Shown piece by piece: positions 38,151 to 46,755 of a stretch of 64,000 nt of DNA (within the stretch, counting starts at the first letter, position 1; each line of letters begins with the position of its first letter). Source of the DNA: Pseudomonas asiatica (GTDB taxonomy: Bacteria > Pseudomonadota > Gammaproteobacteria > Pseudomonadales > Pseudomonadaceae); the NCBI RefSeq assembly GCF_040214835.1, contig NZ_CP157874.1:4034001-4098000 (forward strand), written 5' to 3'. Below the pieces are notes generated by a model, which was given only the letters and a program-made list of their open reading frames with translations, was not told where the DNA came from and made no database searches. Position numbers and translations under genes: made by a program.

Positions 38151-38996
38151 ATGCACCAATGGATCAACGCCCTCGCCGACCACCAGTCCCGTGGCGAAGC
38201 CTGCGTGCTGGTTACCATCATCGAGGAACGCGGCTCGACCCCGCGCAATGCCGGCTCGAAAATGGTCGTCAGCGCCAGCGGCCTGTTCGACACCATCGGC
38301 GGCGGCCACCTGGAATACAAGGCCCTGCACATCGCCCGGCAGATGCTCGAAGAGCACCGCACTACCCCGCACCTGGAGCGCTTCAGCCTCGGTGCCAGCC
38401 TTGGCCAGTGCTGCGGCGGCGTCACGGTGCTGCTGTTCGAACCCATGGCCGCGGTGCAGGCGCAGATCGCGGTGTTCGGCGCGGGCCATGTCGGCCGGGC
38501 TCTGGTACCCTTGCTCGCCGCGCTGCCCTGCCGGGTGCGCTGGATCGATTCGCGCGAGCAGGAATTCCCTGCCCTGATCCCCGACGGGGTGACCAAGGTG
38601 GTCAGCGAGGAGCCGGTCGACGAAGTGGCAGACCTGCCGCCAGGCTGCTACTGCATCGTCATGACCCACAACCACCAGCTCGACCTGGAACTGACCGCCG
38701 CCATTCTCAAGCGCAACGACTTCACCTGGTTCGGCCTGATCGGCTCGAAGACCAAACGGGTCAAGTTCGAGCACCGCCTGCGCGAGCGCGGCTACGACGA
38801 TGCCGTGATGGCGCGCATGCGCTGCCCGATGGGCCTGGCCGAGGTCAAGGGCAAGCTGCCCATAGAGATTGCCGTGTCCATCGCCGGTGAAATCATCGCC
38901 ACCTACAACGCCTGCTTCGGCCAGCACGATGCTGCCGCCAATGCCGGCCCCATTGCCCAGTTGCTGCCGCCTTCCCGGCGCAGCCAAGCCATTTGA
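38151..38996 (+). CDS. xdhC: Xanthine dehydrogenase accessory protein XdhC
   Basis: Protein of 281 residues. An N-terminal XdhC/CoxI domain (ERGSTPRNAGSKMVV; IGGGHLEY; QCCGG) is followed by a C-terminal Rossmann-like domain (VFGAGHVGRAL). The family sulfurates and inserts the molybdenum cofactor into XdhB. GAGGAA precedes the ATG. It is ten bases upstream of guaD, in the same transcript. Confidence 0.95.
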   Translation: MHQWINALADHQSRGEACVLVTIIEERGSTPRNAGSKMVVSASGLFDTIGGGHLEYKALHIARQMLEEHRTTPHLERFSLGASLGQCCGGVTVLLFEPMAAVQAQIAVFGAGHVGRALVPLLAALPCRVRWIDSREQEFPALIPDGVTKVVSEEPVDEVADLPPGCYCIVMTHNHQLDLELTAAILKRNDFTWFGLIGSKTKRVKFEHRLRERGYDDAVMARMRCPMGLAEVKGKLPIEIAVSIAGEIIATYNACFGQHDAAANAGPIAQLLPPSRRSQAI

Positions 38997-39006
38997 CGAG
39001 TGAGTT

Positions 39007-40311
39007 ATGACCGTTACCCGCAAAGCCTACCGTGCCGCCATCCTGCACAGCATCGCCGACCCGGCCGAGGTGGGCCTGGAGGCTTCCCATGAATACTTCG
39101 AGGACGGCCTGCTGGTAGTCGACGACGGCCGCATCCGCGCCGTAGGCCACGCCGCCGAACTGTTGCCGACCCTGGACGCCGATATCCCGGTCGAGCACTA
39201 CCAAGACGCACTGATCACCCCGGGCTTCATCGACACCCACATCCACTTCCCGCAGACCGGCATGATCGGCTCCTACGGCGAACAGCTGCTGGACTGGCTG
39301 AACACCTACACCTTCCCCTGCGAAAAGCAGTTCGCCGACAAGGGCCACGCCGACCAGGTGGCGAAGATCTTCCTCAAGGAACTGCTGCGCAACGGCACCA
39401 CCACCGCCCTGGTGTTCGGCAGCGTGCACCCGGAATCGGTCAATGCCCTGTTCGAGGAAGCCGAGCGCCTGGACCTGCGCCTGATCGCCGGCAAGGTGAT
39501 GATGGACCGCAACGCCCCGGACTACCTGACCGACACCGCCGAGTCCGGCTATGCCGAAAGCAAGGCACTGATCGAGCGCTGGCATGGCAAGGGCCGCCTG
39601 CATTATGCAGTCACCCCGCGCTTCGCCCCGACCAGTACGCCTGAGCAGCTGACGCTGGCAGGCCAACTGCTCAAGGAGCACCCGGGCGTGTACATGCACA
39701 CGCACCTGTCGGAAAACCTCAAGGAAATCGATTGGGTCAAGTCGCTGTTCCCCGAGCAGAAGGGTTACCTGGACGTATACGACCACTTCGAGTTGCTGGG
39801 CGAACGCTCGGTATTCGCCCATGGCGTGCACCTGTGCGATGACGAATGCCAGCGCCTGGCCGAAACCGGCTCGGCCGTGGCCTTCTGCCCCACCTCCAAC
39901 CTGTTCCTCGGCAGCGGCCTGTTCAACCTGCCCCAGGCCGAGCGCTTCAAGGTCAATGTGGGCCTGGGCACCGACGTTGGCGCCGGCACCAGCTTCTCGC
40001 TGCTCAACACCCTCAACGAAGCGTACAAGGTGATGCAGCTGCAGGGCGCGCGCCTGCACCCGTACAAGTCACTGTACCTGGCCACCCTCGGCGGCGCCCG
40101 CGCGCTGCGCCTGGACGACCGCATCGGCAGCCTGCGCCCGGGCAACGATGCCGACTTCGTGGTACTGGACTACAAGGCAACGCCACTGCTGGACTACCGC
40201 ATCCAGCAGTCCAACAGCATCGAGGAAACCCTGTTCGTGCTCACCACCCTCGGCGACGACCGCACCGTGCGCGAAACCTACGCCGCAGGGCGTTGCGTGC
40301 ACCAGCGCTAA
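39007..40311 (+). CDS. guaD: Guanine deaminase
   Basis: Amidohydrolase of 434 residues that converts guanine to xanthine and ammonia, feeding XdhAB. Zinc ligands are in DTHIHFPQ (about 77-84), MHTHLSEN (about 230-237) and the GVH and GTDVGAG motifs. It has the family length. It ends four bases inside the convergent aquaporin gene, so transcription from both sides meets here. Confidence 0.95.
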   Translation: MTVTRKAYRAAILHSIADPAEVGLEASHEYFEDGLLVVDDGRIRAVGHAAELLPTLDADIPVEHYQDALITPGFIDTHIHFPQTGMIGSYGEQLLDWLNTYTFPCEKQFADKGHADQVAKIFLKELLRNGTTTALVFGSVHPESVNALFEEAERLDLRLIAGKVMMDRNAPDYLTDTAESGYAESKALIERWHGKGRLHYAVTPRFAPTSTPEQLTLAGQLLKEHPGVYMHTHLSENLKEIDWVKSLFPEQKGYLDVYDHFELLGERSVFAHGVHLCDDECQRLAETGSAVAFCPTSNLFLGSGLFNLPQAERFKVNVGLGTDVGAGTSFSLLNTLNEAYKVMQLQGARLHPYKSLYLATLGGARALRLDDRIGSLRPGNDADFVVLDYKATPLLDYRIQQSNSIEETLFVLTTLGDDRTVRETYAAGRCVHQR

Positions 40312-41006
40312 GGTTCTTTTGCCAGGCCCCGGTACAGTGCGCCGCCGATCGCAGCACCAATCAGCGGCGCCACCCAGAACAGCCACAGCTGTTGCAGGGC
40401 CCAGCCTCCGACGAACAAGGCCGGCCCCGTGCTGCGCGCGGGGTTGACCGAGGTATTGGTCACCGGGATCGAGATCAGGTGGATCAGGGTCAGGGCCAGG
40501 CCGATGGCGATCGGTGCAAAACCCGCTGGCGCCCGGGCGTCGGTGGCGCCCATGATCACCACCAGGAACATCGCCGTCATCACCACTTCACTGACAAAGC
40601 CCGCCCCGAGCGTGTAGCCGCCGGGCGAGTGGTCGGCGTAGCCGTTCGAAGCCAATCCCGCAGACAGCTCGAAACCTGCCTTACCGCTGGCAATCAGGTA
40701 GATCACACCCGCCGCCAGGATGGCGCCGATCACCTGGGCGATCACGTAGGGCAACAGCTCTTTGGCCGGGAAGCGCCCGCCCACCACCAGCCCGAACGAC
40801 ACGGCGGGGTTGAGGTGGCAGCCGGAGATATGGCCGATGGCGAAGGCCATGGTCAGCACGGTGAGGCCGAAGGCGAAGGCGACGCCGAGTACACCGATGC
40901 CGATGGGGGAACTGGCGGCGAGTACCGCACTGCCACAGCCGCCAAGCACCAGCCAGAAGGTGCCGAGCAGCTCGGCGCCCATGCGTTTACCGAGGGACAT
41001 GCTCAT
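40308..41006 (-). CDS. aqpZ: Aquaporin Z
   Basis: Major intrinsic protein of 232 residues with six membrane helices and two NPA motifs (HLNPAVS near 63 and SVNPARS near 186), plus the selectivity arginine after the second NPA. It conducts water. GAGGA lies eight bases before ATG 41006; ATG 41000 is a weaker choice. It overlaps the guaD 3' end by four bases and seems unrelated to purine degradation. Confidence 0.94.
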   Translation of the reverse strand: MSMSLGKRMGAELLGTFWLVLGGCGSAVLAASSPIGIGVLGVAFAFGLTVLTMAFAIGHISGCHLNPAVSFGLVVGGRFPAKELLPYVIAQVIGAILAAGVIYLIASGKAGFELSAGLASNGYADHSPGGYTLGAGFVSEVVMTAMFLVVIMGATDARAPAGFAPIAIGLALTLIHLISIPVTNTSVNPARSTGPALFVGGWALQQLWLFWVAPLIGAAIGGALYRGLAKEP

Positions 41007-41123
41007 GAGTCCATTCCTCAAGAAGTTGAACGCAACGAATGCGCAAGCCCAACTGCTTGATGAAGGTTTGCTCACAAGAATTTAGCAGACCTTTGATCAA
41101 TGACCAGAAATGGCCGTGCTTCT

Positions 41124-41208
41124 TGTGGGAGCGGGTTTACCCGCGAAGAAGGCGACACCATGTATGGCACCGGCTGCGCCGGTGTTCGCGGGTGAACCCG
41201 CTCCCACA
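41124..41208. repeat. Inverted pair of REP palindromes, second kind
   Basis: TGTGGGAGCGGGTTTACCCG and its inverted partner around a GGCACCGGCTGCGCCGGTG hairpin. Confidence 0.85.
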
Positions 41209-41238
41209 ACGGCGCATTACGTTCACCTAGGCAAACGA

Positions 41239-41994
41239 TCAACCCTTGATCGATACCTTGGGCTTTTTCAACAGATGCGAGAACACCGCATGCAGATCGT
41301 CCGAGGCACTCTCCTCGTCCAGGTTCAGCTTGCTGTCGATGTGGTCCATGTGGTGCATCATCAGGCTCACCGCCTGCTCGGCATCGCGCGCCTCGATGGC
41401 ATCGATCAGCTGCATGTGTTCGTCATACGAGCAATGCGAGCGGTTGCCGCTTTCGTACTGGGCAATGATCAGCGAGGTCTGCGACACCAGGCTGCGCTGG
41501 AAGCTGACCAACGGCGCATTACCTGCGGCCTCGGCCAGCTTGAGGTGGAATTCGCCGGAAAGACGAATGCCGGCACCGCGGTCACCACGGGAGAAGCTGT
41601 CGCGCTCCTCGCGCACCATCTGCCGCAGCTCGTTGAGCTGCTCGAGGGTAGCGTGCTGCACGGCCAGTTCGGTGATGGCCCGTTCGACCATGCGCCGGGA
41701 GAAGAACACCTGGCGGGCCTCTTCCACCGTCGGGCTGGCCACCACCGCGCCGCGGTTCGGCCGCAACAGCACCACGCTTTCGTGGGCCAGGCGCGACAAG
41801 GCGCGGCGGATGATGGTGCGGCTGACGCCGAAGATCTCGCCCAGCGCTTCCTCGCTCAACTTGGTGCCCGGTGCCAGACGCTGCTCGAGGATCGCCTCGA
41901 AAATATGCGCGTAGACGATGTCGTCCTGGGTACCACTGCGGCCAGCCTTGCCGGTACGCGCAGGTTTCTTCAGAGGTTGCAGCTGTTCGTTCAT
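41239..41994 (-). CDS. GntR-family regulator, FCD subfamily, likely purine/ureide regulator
   Basis: Protein of 251 residues: winged HTH (about 30-90; LSEEALGEIFGVSRTIIRRAL) and an FCD domain with metal-type histidines (EFHLKLAEAAGN; MMHHMDHI). It is divergent from the purine permease gene. TTGTACACAg sits 35 bases before its start and TTGTACACAA before the permease; the same motif recurs before hiuH/puuE and glcG/gcl. It is therefore the best candidate for the operator's owner, acting on itself and the whole urate-to-pyruvate region. Confidence 0.9.
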   Translation of the reverse strand: MNEQLQPLKKPARTGKAGRSGTQDDIVYAHIFEAILEQRLAPGTKLSEEALGEIFGVSRTIIRRALSRLAHESVVLLRPNRGAVVASPTVEEARQVFFSRRMVERAITELAVQHATLEQLNELRQMVREERDSFSRGDRGAGIRLSGEFHLKLAEAAGNAPLVSFQRSLVSQTSLIIAQYESGNRSHCSYDEHMQLIDAIEARDAEQAVSLMMHHMDHIDSKLNLDEESASDDLHAVFSHLLKKPKVSIKG

Positions 41995-42028
41995 GGGCTC
42001 TCGAGGCACGAAGGAAAGTATGGCGCCA

Positions 42029-42038
42029 TTGTACACAG
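42029..42038. promoter_or_regulatory. TTGTAYACAA operator 1 (gntR side)
   Basis: TTGTACACAG, one mismatch from the palindrome, just upstream of the divergent gntR gene; suggests autoregulation. A half-match TTGTACGACG is at 42080. Confidence 0.6.
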
Positions 42039-42127
42039 GCTGAGCCGTTTCTGCAGGTGGCCTTTTACCTATATAGCCGTTGTACGACGCATTGCGCACA
42101 CAAAACATAAAACATTATTTGCATTCT

Positions 42128-42137
42128 TTGTACACAA
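42128..42137. promoter_or_regulatory. TTGTAYACAA operator 2 (permease side)
   Basis: TTGTACACAA inside TTTGTACACAAA, 140 bases before the purine permease start. Confidence 0.65.
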
Positions 42138-42161
42138 AAGCATAATCCACCGAGCAACTTC

Positions 42162-42177
42162 TTGACCCATAAGTCAA
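42162..42177. promoter_or_regulatory. RutR-like palindrome upstream of the purine permease
   Basis: TTGACCCATAAGTCAA, a perfect TTGAC-n6-GTCAA dyad; it matches 11 of 14 positions of the E. coli RutR consensus and shares CTTGACC..T.AGTCA with the xdhA site at 34043. Confidence 0.5.
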
Positions 42178-42276
42178 CAAACCGGTCAGACGTCTGCCTT
42201 CCCTCGCGGAGCCGCCAAGTGCATTGCTCAGGCCCCTGGCTCCATAACAACAAGAAAGACTTGAGGAGTACTCGCT

Positions 42277-43626
42277 GTGGAAAGCCGCAAATCCGAAGCC
42301 CCTACGCTGGATCTTGCCCCACCGCTCGAAACGAGCTGGCTGGAGCGGATTTTCAAACTCAAGCAACACGGCAGCACCGTCAGAACCGAAATGATCGCCG
42401 GGGTGACCACCTTCATCACCATGGCCTACATCATCTTCGTCAACCCCAACATCATGGCCGACGCCGGCATCGACCACGGTGCCGCCTTCGTCGCCACCTG
42501 CATCGCCGCCGCGCTGGGTTGCCTGCTGATGGGCCTGTACGCCAACTGGCCGGTAGGCCTGGCGCCGGGCATGGGGCTTAACGCCTTCTTCACCTACACG
42601 GTGGTCGGCACCATGGGCTACAACTGGGAAACGGCACTGGGCGCAGTATTCGTCTCGGGTGTGCTGTTCATGTTCCTGACCTTGTCGAAAGTGCGCGAAT
42701 GGTTGCTCAACAGCATCCCGGTCAGCCTGCGCCATGCCATGGGGGCCGGCGTCGGATTGTTTCTCGGGCTGATCGGCCTGAAGACGGCAGGCATCATCGT
42801 CGACAGCCCGGCCACGCTGATCAAGCTGGGCTCGCTGCATGAACCGGGGCCGCTGCTGGCGGCGGTGTGCTTCCTGCTGATCGCCATCCTCAGCTACAAG
42901 CGGGTGTTCGGGGCGATCCTGATCAGCATCATCGGTGTCACCCTGGCCGGCTGGGGCCTGGGCCTGGTGAAATTCGGCGGGGTGATGTCGATGCCGCCAA
43001 GCCTGGCACCGACCTGGATGGCCATGGATGTGGCTGGCGTGTTCAACGTCAGCATGATCAGCGTGGTGCTGGCGTTCCTGTTCGTGCACATGTTCGACAC
43101 CGCCGGCACCCTGATGGGCGTGGCGCAGCGGGCCAACCTGGTGGCGCCGGACGGGCGTATCGAGAACCTGTCGAAGGCGCTGAAGGCTGACAGTGCTTCA
43201 AGTGTGTTCGGCGCCGTGGTCGGCGTGCCGCCGGTGACCAGCTATGTGGAAAGTGCTGCCGGCGTGGCCGCAGGTGGTCGTACCGGCCTGACTGCCGTGG
43301 TGGTCGGCCTGCTGTTCATCGCGGCGATGTTCTTCGCTCCGCTGGCCGGGATGATTCCGGCCTATGCCACCGCCGGTGCGCTGATCTACGTGGCGATGCT
43401 GATGATGGGCAGCATGGCGCATATCCACTGGGACGAGGCCACCGACAGCATTCCGGCGATCGTCACGGTGATCATGATGCCGCTGACTTTCTCGGTCGCC
43501 GACGGTATTGCCCTGGGCTTCATCAGCTATGTGGCATTGAAAGCAGGTACTGGCAAATACAAGGAAATCTCCGCCAGCCTGTGGGTGCTGTGCGCGATCT
43601 TCATTGCCAAGTTCGTGTTCCTCTGA
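42277..43626 (+). CDS. Purine permease, AzgA/PbuG-type (NCS2 superfamily)
   Basis: Membrane transporter of 449 residues with about 12-14 hydrophobic segments. Hallmarks of the adenine/guanine/hypoxanthine group are EMIAGVTTFITMAYIIFVNP near residues 40-60, GMGLNAFF(T) and the DTAGT(L) segment with GVPPVTSYVESAAG. It imports purine bases, probably with protons. The start is GTG 42277 after GAGGAG. A strong terminator follows. It is divergent from the GntR gene with operators in between. Confidence 0.93.
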   Translation: MESRKSEAPTLDLAPPLETSWLERIFKLKQHGSTVRTEMIAGVTTFITMAYIIFVNPNIMADAGIDHGAAFVATCIAAALGCLLMGLYANWPVGLAPGMGLNAFFTYTVVGTMGYNWETALGAVFVSGVLFMFLTLSKVREWLLNSIPVSLRHAMGAGVGLFLGLIGLKTAGIIVDSPATLIKLGSLHEPGPLLAAVCFLLIAILSYKRVFGAILISIIGVTLAGWGLGLVKFGGVMSMPPSLAPTWMAMDVAGVFNVSMISVVLAFLFVHMFDTAGTLMGVAQRANLVAPDGRIENLSKALKADSASSVFGAVVGVPPVTSYVESAAGVAAGGRTGLTAVVVGLLFIAAMFFAPLAGMIPAYATAGALIYVAMLMMGSMAHIHWDEATDSIPAIVTVIMMPLTFSVADGIALGFISYVALKAGTGKYKEISASLWVLCAIFIAKFVFL

Positions 43627-43643
43627 ACCCTGCTGCACCAACC

Positions 43644-43672
43644 AAGGGCGCCTCGGCGCCCTTTCTTTATTT
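43644..43672 (+). terminator. Intrinsic terminator of the purine permease gene
   Basis: AAGGGCGCC-TC-GGCGCCCTT followed by TCTTTATTT, 17 bases after the stop. Confidence 0.92.
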
Positions 43673-43706
43673 GGCCGGCATCAATCTGCTGACCTGCACT
43701 GGCCTT

Positions 43707-43824
43707 TGTAGGAGCGGCCTTGTGTCGCGAAAGGGCTGCGGAGCAGCCCCGGCAATTTGTGCGTCTGCGCTGAAACCCTGGGGCTGCTTTGCAGCCCTTT
43801 CGCGCCACAAGGCCGCTCCTACAA
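43707..43824. repeat. Inverted pair of REP palindromes
   Basis: CGACACAAGGCCGCTCC-type pair (one unit reads CGCCACAAGG) between convergent permease and hiuH genes. Confidence 0.85.
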
Positions 43825-43879
43825 GGGCCAGTGCTACCGATCAGATGGCAGCTGGCTTGCCGGCGACAAACAGCAGACG

Positions 43880-43908
43880 AAAAAAAGCCCGCCAGTGTGA
43901 GAGCGGGC
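43880..43908 (-). terminator. Intrinsic terminator of hiuH
   Basis: Minus strand: GCCCGC-n9-GCGGGC followed by seven T, 34 bases after the hiuH stop. Confidence 0.9.
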
Positions 43909-43941
43909 CAAAGGACCTACGAAGATTCTTCTAGCGACCAA

Positions 43942-44295
43942 CTAGCTTCCACGATAGGTCGAATAGCTGTACGGCGAGATCAGCAGCGGCACGTGGTAGT
44001 GCTCCTGCTGCTCGTCGATGCCAAAGCGCAGCACGACAACATCCAGGAACGCCTGGGCCGGCAGCTGTACACCGCGAGCGCGGTAGTAGTCGCCAGCGCT
44101 GAACTGCAGCTGGTAGACGCCGGTACGGTAGTCGTCACCCTGCAGCAGCGGCGCGTCGACACGGCCATCGCTGTTGGTCAGGGCGGTGTTCACCAGCTCC
44201 AGCTGCTGGCCTTCGACACGGTACAGCTCGACCTTGATCGAGCTGCCCGGGCAGCCATGCGCGGCATCCAGTACGTGTGTGGTCAAACGTCCCAT
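43942..44295 (-). CDS. hiuH: 5-Hydroxyisourate hydrolase
   Basis: Transthyretin-related protein of 117 residues that hydrolyses 5-hydroxyisourate to OHCU, the step after urate oxidation. The N-terminal THVLDAAHG and the C-terminal YRGS signature of the enzyme are present. No signal peptide is seen. ATG 44295 gives the standard length. It is divergent from puuE across a 399-base region with two TTGTAYACAA operators. Confidence 0.95.
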   Translation of the reverse strand: MGRLTTHVLDAAHGCPGSSIKVELYRVEGQQLELVNTALTNSDGRVDAPLLQGDDYRTGVYQLQFSAGDYYRARGVQLPAQAFLDVVVLRFGIDEQQEHYHVPLLISPYSYSTYRGS

Positions 44296-44403
44296 TGCTT
44301 GTCGCCTCTTGATCAATCTGTGGGCAAAAAATACACGGCCATCATCACGCCAAAGGGCCTGAGATGTGCGGGAATGACGCCATTAAGACATTCCATCGCC
44401 AAA

Positions 44404-44413
44404 TTGTACACAA
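44404..44413. promoter_or_regulatory. TTGTAYACAA operator 3 (hiuH side)
   Basis: TTGTACACAA inside the perfect 14-base palindrome AATTGTACACAATT, about 110 bases before hiuH. The rest of the 399-base hiuH-puuE gap contains no gene. Confidence 0.7.
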
Positions 44414-44608
44414 TTTTTTGAGCCCTTCTGTCGTACCTGCCGTTTCTTGCCCATAAACGACCCATCGGTCGCAAATACAGGCGCCGTAAAGACGCCAACG
44501 TCATTAGCTGACCAATCAGGCAGGTTTCTTGCACTGTTTTTCCAGGTCGCTGCGAGGCGACAAAAGGGAAGAAATGCGGAAAAACAGGCTTACAAAAGAT
44601 TTCAGAAG

Positions 44609-44618
44609 TTGTATACAA
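44609..44618. promoter_or_regulatory. TTGTAYACAA operator 4 (puuE side)
   Basis: TTGTATACAA, a perfect palindrome, 77 bases before the puuE start. Confidence 0.7.
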
Positions 44619-44694
44619 TCAGCCCATCCGGTGGTGCGACATACCGACGCGGCCCGCCCACCCCCCGCACTAACGCACAAGAAGGAAGACTGCA

Positions 44695-45621
44695 GTGAGC
44701 GCTGACTACCCTCGCGACCTGATCGGTTACGGCAACAACCCTCCTCACCCGCAATGGCCGGGCAACGCTCGCATCGCGCTGTCTTTCGTCCTCAACTACG
44801 AGGAAGGTGGCGAACGCAACATCCTGCACGGCGACAAGGAGTCCGAAGCATTCCTCTCGGAAATGGTCGCCGCCCAGCCACTGCAGGGCGTGCGCAACAT
44901 GAGCATGGAATCGCTGTACGAATACGGCAGCCGCGCCGGCGTATGGCGCCTGCTGAAGCTGTTCAAGGACAGCGGCGTGCCACTGACCATCTTCGCCGTG
45001 GCCATGGCCGCCCAGCGCCACCCCGACGTGATCCGCGCCATGGCCCAGGCCGGCCATGAAATCTGCAGCCACGGCTACCGCTGGATCGACTACCAGTACA
45101 TGGACGAGGCCCAGGAGCGCGAGCACATGCTCGAAGCCATCCGCATCCTCACCGAAATCACCGGCGAGCGCCCGCTGGGCTGGTACACCGGCCGCACCGG
45201 CCCGAACACCCGTCGCCTGGTGATGGAGGAAGGTGGCTTCCTGTACGACAGCGACACCTATGACGACGACCTGCCCTACTGGGAGCCGAACAACTCTACC
45301 GGCAAGCCGCACCTGGTGATCCCCTACACCCTCGATACCAACGACATGCGCTTCACCCAGGTACAGGGCTTCAACTGCGGCGAGCAGTTCTTCCAGTACC
45401 TGAAGGACGCCTTCGATGTGCTGTACGCCGAAGGCGCCGAAGCACCGAAAATGCTGTCCATCGGCCTGCACTGCCGCCTGGTCGGCCGCCCGGCACGCCT
45501 TGCCGCACTGAAGCGCTTCGTCGACTACGCAAAAAGCCATGACCAGGTCTGGTTCGCCCGTCGCGTGGACATCGCCCGCCACTGGCACGCCACCCACCCG
45601 TACAAGAAAGAGAACGCCTGA
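44695..45621 (+). CDS. puuE: Allantoinase PuuE (polysaccharide deacetylase-like)
   Basis: Metal-independent-type allantoinase of 308 residues related to polysaccharide deacetylases; it opens the allantoin ring to allantoate. Visible: SFVLNYEEGGE, SMESLYEYGSRAGVWR, HEICSHGYRWIDYQ. The start is GTG 44695 after AAGGAAG. It shares one base with uraD (TGATG), so puuE-uraD are coupled, and allA follows in the same operon. Confidence 0.95.
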   Translation: MSADYPRDLIGYGNNPPHPQWPGNARIALSFVLNYEEGGERNILHGDKESEAFLSEMVAAQPLQGVRNMSMESLYEYGSRAGVWRLLKLFKDSGVPLTIFAVAMAAQRHPDVIRAMAQAGHEICSHGYRWIDYQYMDEAQEREHMLEAIRILTEITGERPLGWYTGRTGPNTRRLVMEEGGFLYDSDTYDDDLPYWEPNNSTGKPHLVIPYTLDTNDMRFTQVQGFNCGEQFFQYLKDAFDVLYAEGAEAPKMLSIGLHCRLVGRPARLAALKRFVDYAKSHDQVWFARRVDIARHWHATHPYKKENA

Positions 45622-46136
45622 TGACCGCCTTCAACACCCTCAAGCCATCCGCCCTGGGCCGTGACGCCTTCGTCAAGGCATTCGCCGACATCTACGAGCA
45701 CTCGCCGTGGGTAGCCGAAAAAGCCTATGACCTGGGCCAACTGGGCGAGCTGGACGAGATCGAGGCGCTGCACCAGCGCATGAGCGACATCCTGCTCAGC
45801 GCCAACCACGCCGACCAGCTGGCGCTGATCAACGCTCACCCGGACCTGGCCGGCAAGGCCGCCATCCAGGGCGAGCTGACCGAATCGAGCACCAACGAGC
45901 AGGCCGGCGCCGGTATTCACCAGTGCACCGCCGAAGAGTTCGCCCGTTTCACCGAGCTGAACGACGCCTACAAGGCCAAGTTCCAGTTCCCGTTCATCAT
46001 GGCGGTTAAAGGCAGCAACCGGCACCAGATCCTCGCCTCCTTCGAAAAACGCATCCACAACGATGCCGATGCCGAATTCAAGGAAGCCCTGGCGCAGATC
46101 AACCTGATCGCCCTGTTCCGCCTGCTGCAGCTGTAA
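45621..46136 (+). CDS. uraD: OHCU decarboxylase UraD
   Basis: All-helical protein of 171 residues that decarboxylates 2-oxo-4-hydroxy-4-carboxy-5-ureidoimidazoline to S-allantoin. The HSPWVAEKA, INAHPDLAGKAA and ESSTNEQAGAG motifs with the catalytic histidine and glutamate are clear. Translationally coupled to puuE. The next gene is allA, 56 bases on; many related clusters have an allantoicase gene in this position, which is absent here. Confidence 0.95.
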   Translation: MTAFNTLKPSALGRDAFVKAFADIYEHSPWVAEKAYDLGQLGELDEIEALHQRMSDILLSANHADQLALINAHPDLAGKAAIQGELTESSTNEQAGAGIHQCTAEEFARFTELNDAYKAKFQFPFIMAVKGSNRHQILASFEKRIHNDADAEFKEALAQINLIALFRLLQL

Positions 46137-46192
46137 AGCCGCGGCAACGCTTGAGCCTTATCCAGAACAACGAACATAGAAGAGATATCCGC

Positions 46193-46696
46193 ATGCGCAC
46201 CCTGATGATCGAGCCCCTGACCAAAGAAGCCTTCGCCCCTTTCGGAGACGTGATCGAAACCGACGGCAGCGACCACTTCATGATCAACAACGGCTCGACC
46301 ATGCGCTTCCACAAGCTCGCCACGGTCGAAACCGCCGAGCCTGAAGACAAGGCGATCATCAGCATCTTCCGCGCCGACGCGCTGGACATGCCGCTGACCG
46401 TGCGCATGCTGGAACGCCATCCGCTGGGCAGCCAGGCTTTCATCCCGCTGCTCGGCAACCCCTTTCTGATCGTGGTCGCGCCAGTTGGCGATGCACCTGT
46501 ATCAGGTTTGGTCCGAGCCTTCCGCAGTAATGGCAGGCAGGGCGTCAATTACCATCGCGGCGTCTGGCACCACCCGGTGCTGACGATCGAAAAGCGGGAT
46601 GACTTCCTGGTGGTTGATCGCAGTGGTTCCGGTAACAACTGCGACGAGCATTACTTCACCGAGGAACAGATGCTGGTCCTCAATCCCCACCAATAA
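46193..46696 (+). CDS. allA: Ureidoglycolate lyase
   Basis: Cupin-fold enzyme of 167 residues that cleaves ureidoglycolate to glyoxylate and urea. MIEPLTKEAFAPFGDVIE at the start, MLERHPLGSQAFIPL in the middle and NYHRGVWHHPVL towards the end are family hallmarks. ATG 46193 starts the conserved region; the frame is open upstream to 46151. Its glyoxylate product feeds gcl at 54.3 kb. Confidence 0.95.
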   Translation: MRTLMIEPLTKEAFAPFGDVIETDGSDHFMINNGSTMRFHKLATVETAEPEDKAIISIFRADALDMPLTVRMLERHPLGSQAFIPLLGNPFLIVVAPVGDAPVSGLVRAFRSNGRQGVNYHRGVWHHPVLTIEKRDDFLVVDRSGSGNNCDEHYFTEEQMLVLNPHQ

Positions 46697-46755
46697 GAAA
46701 AGGTCGGTCATTCAAGGGCAATGCCCGAGCGGGTGACCGGCAAGAGGTACATACT

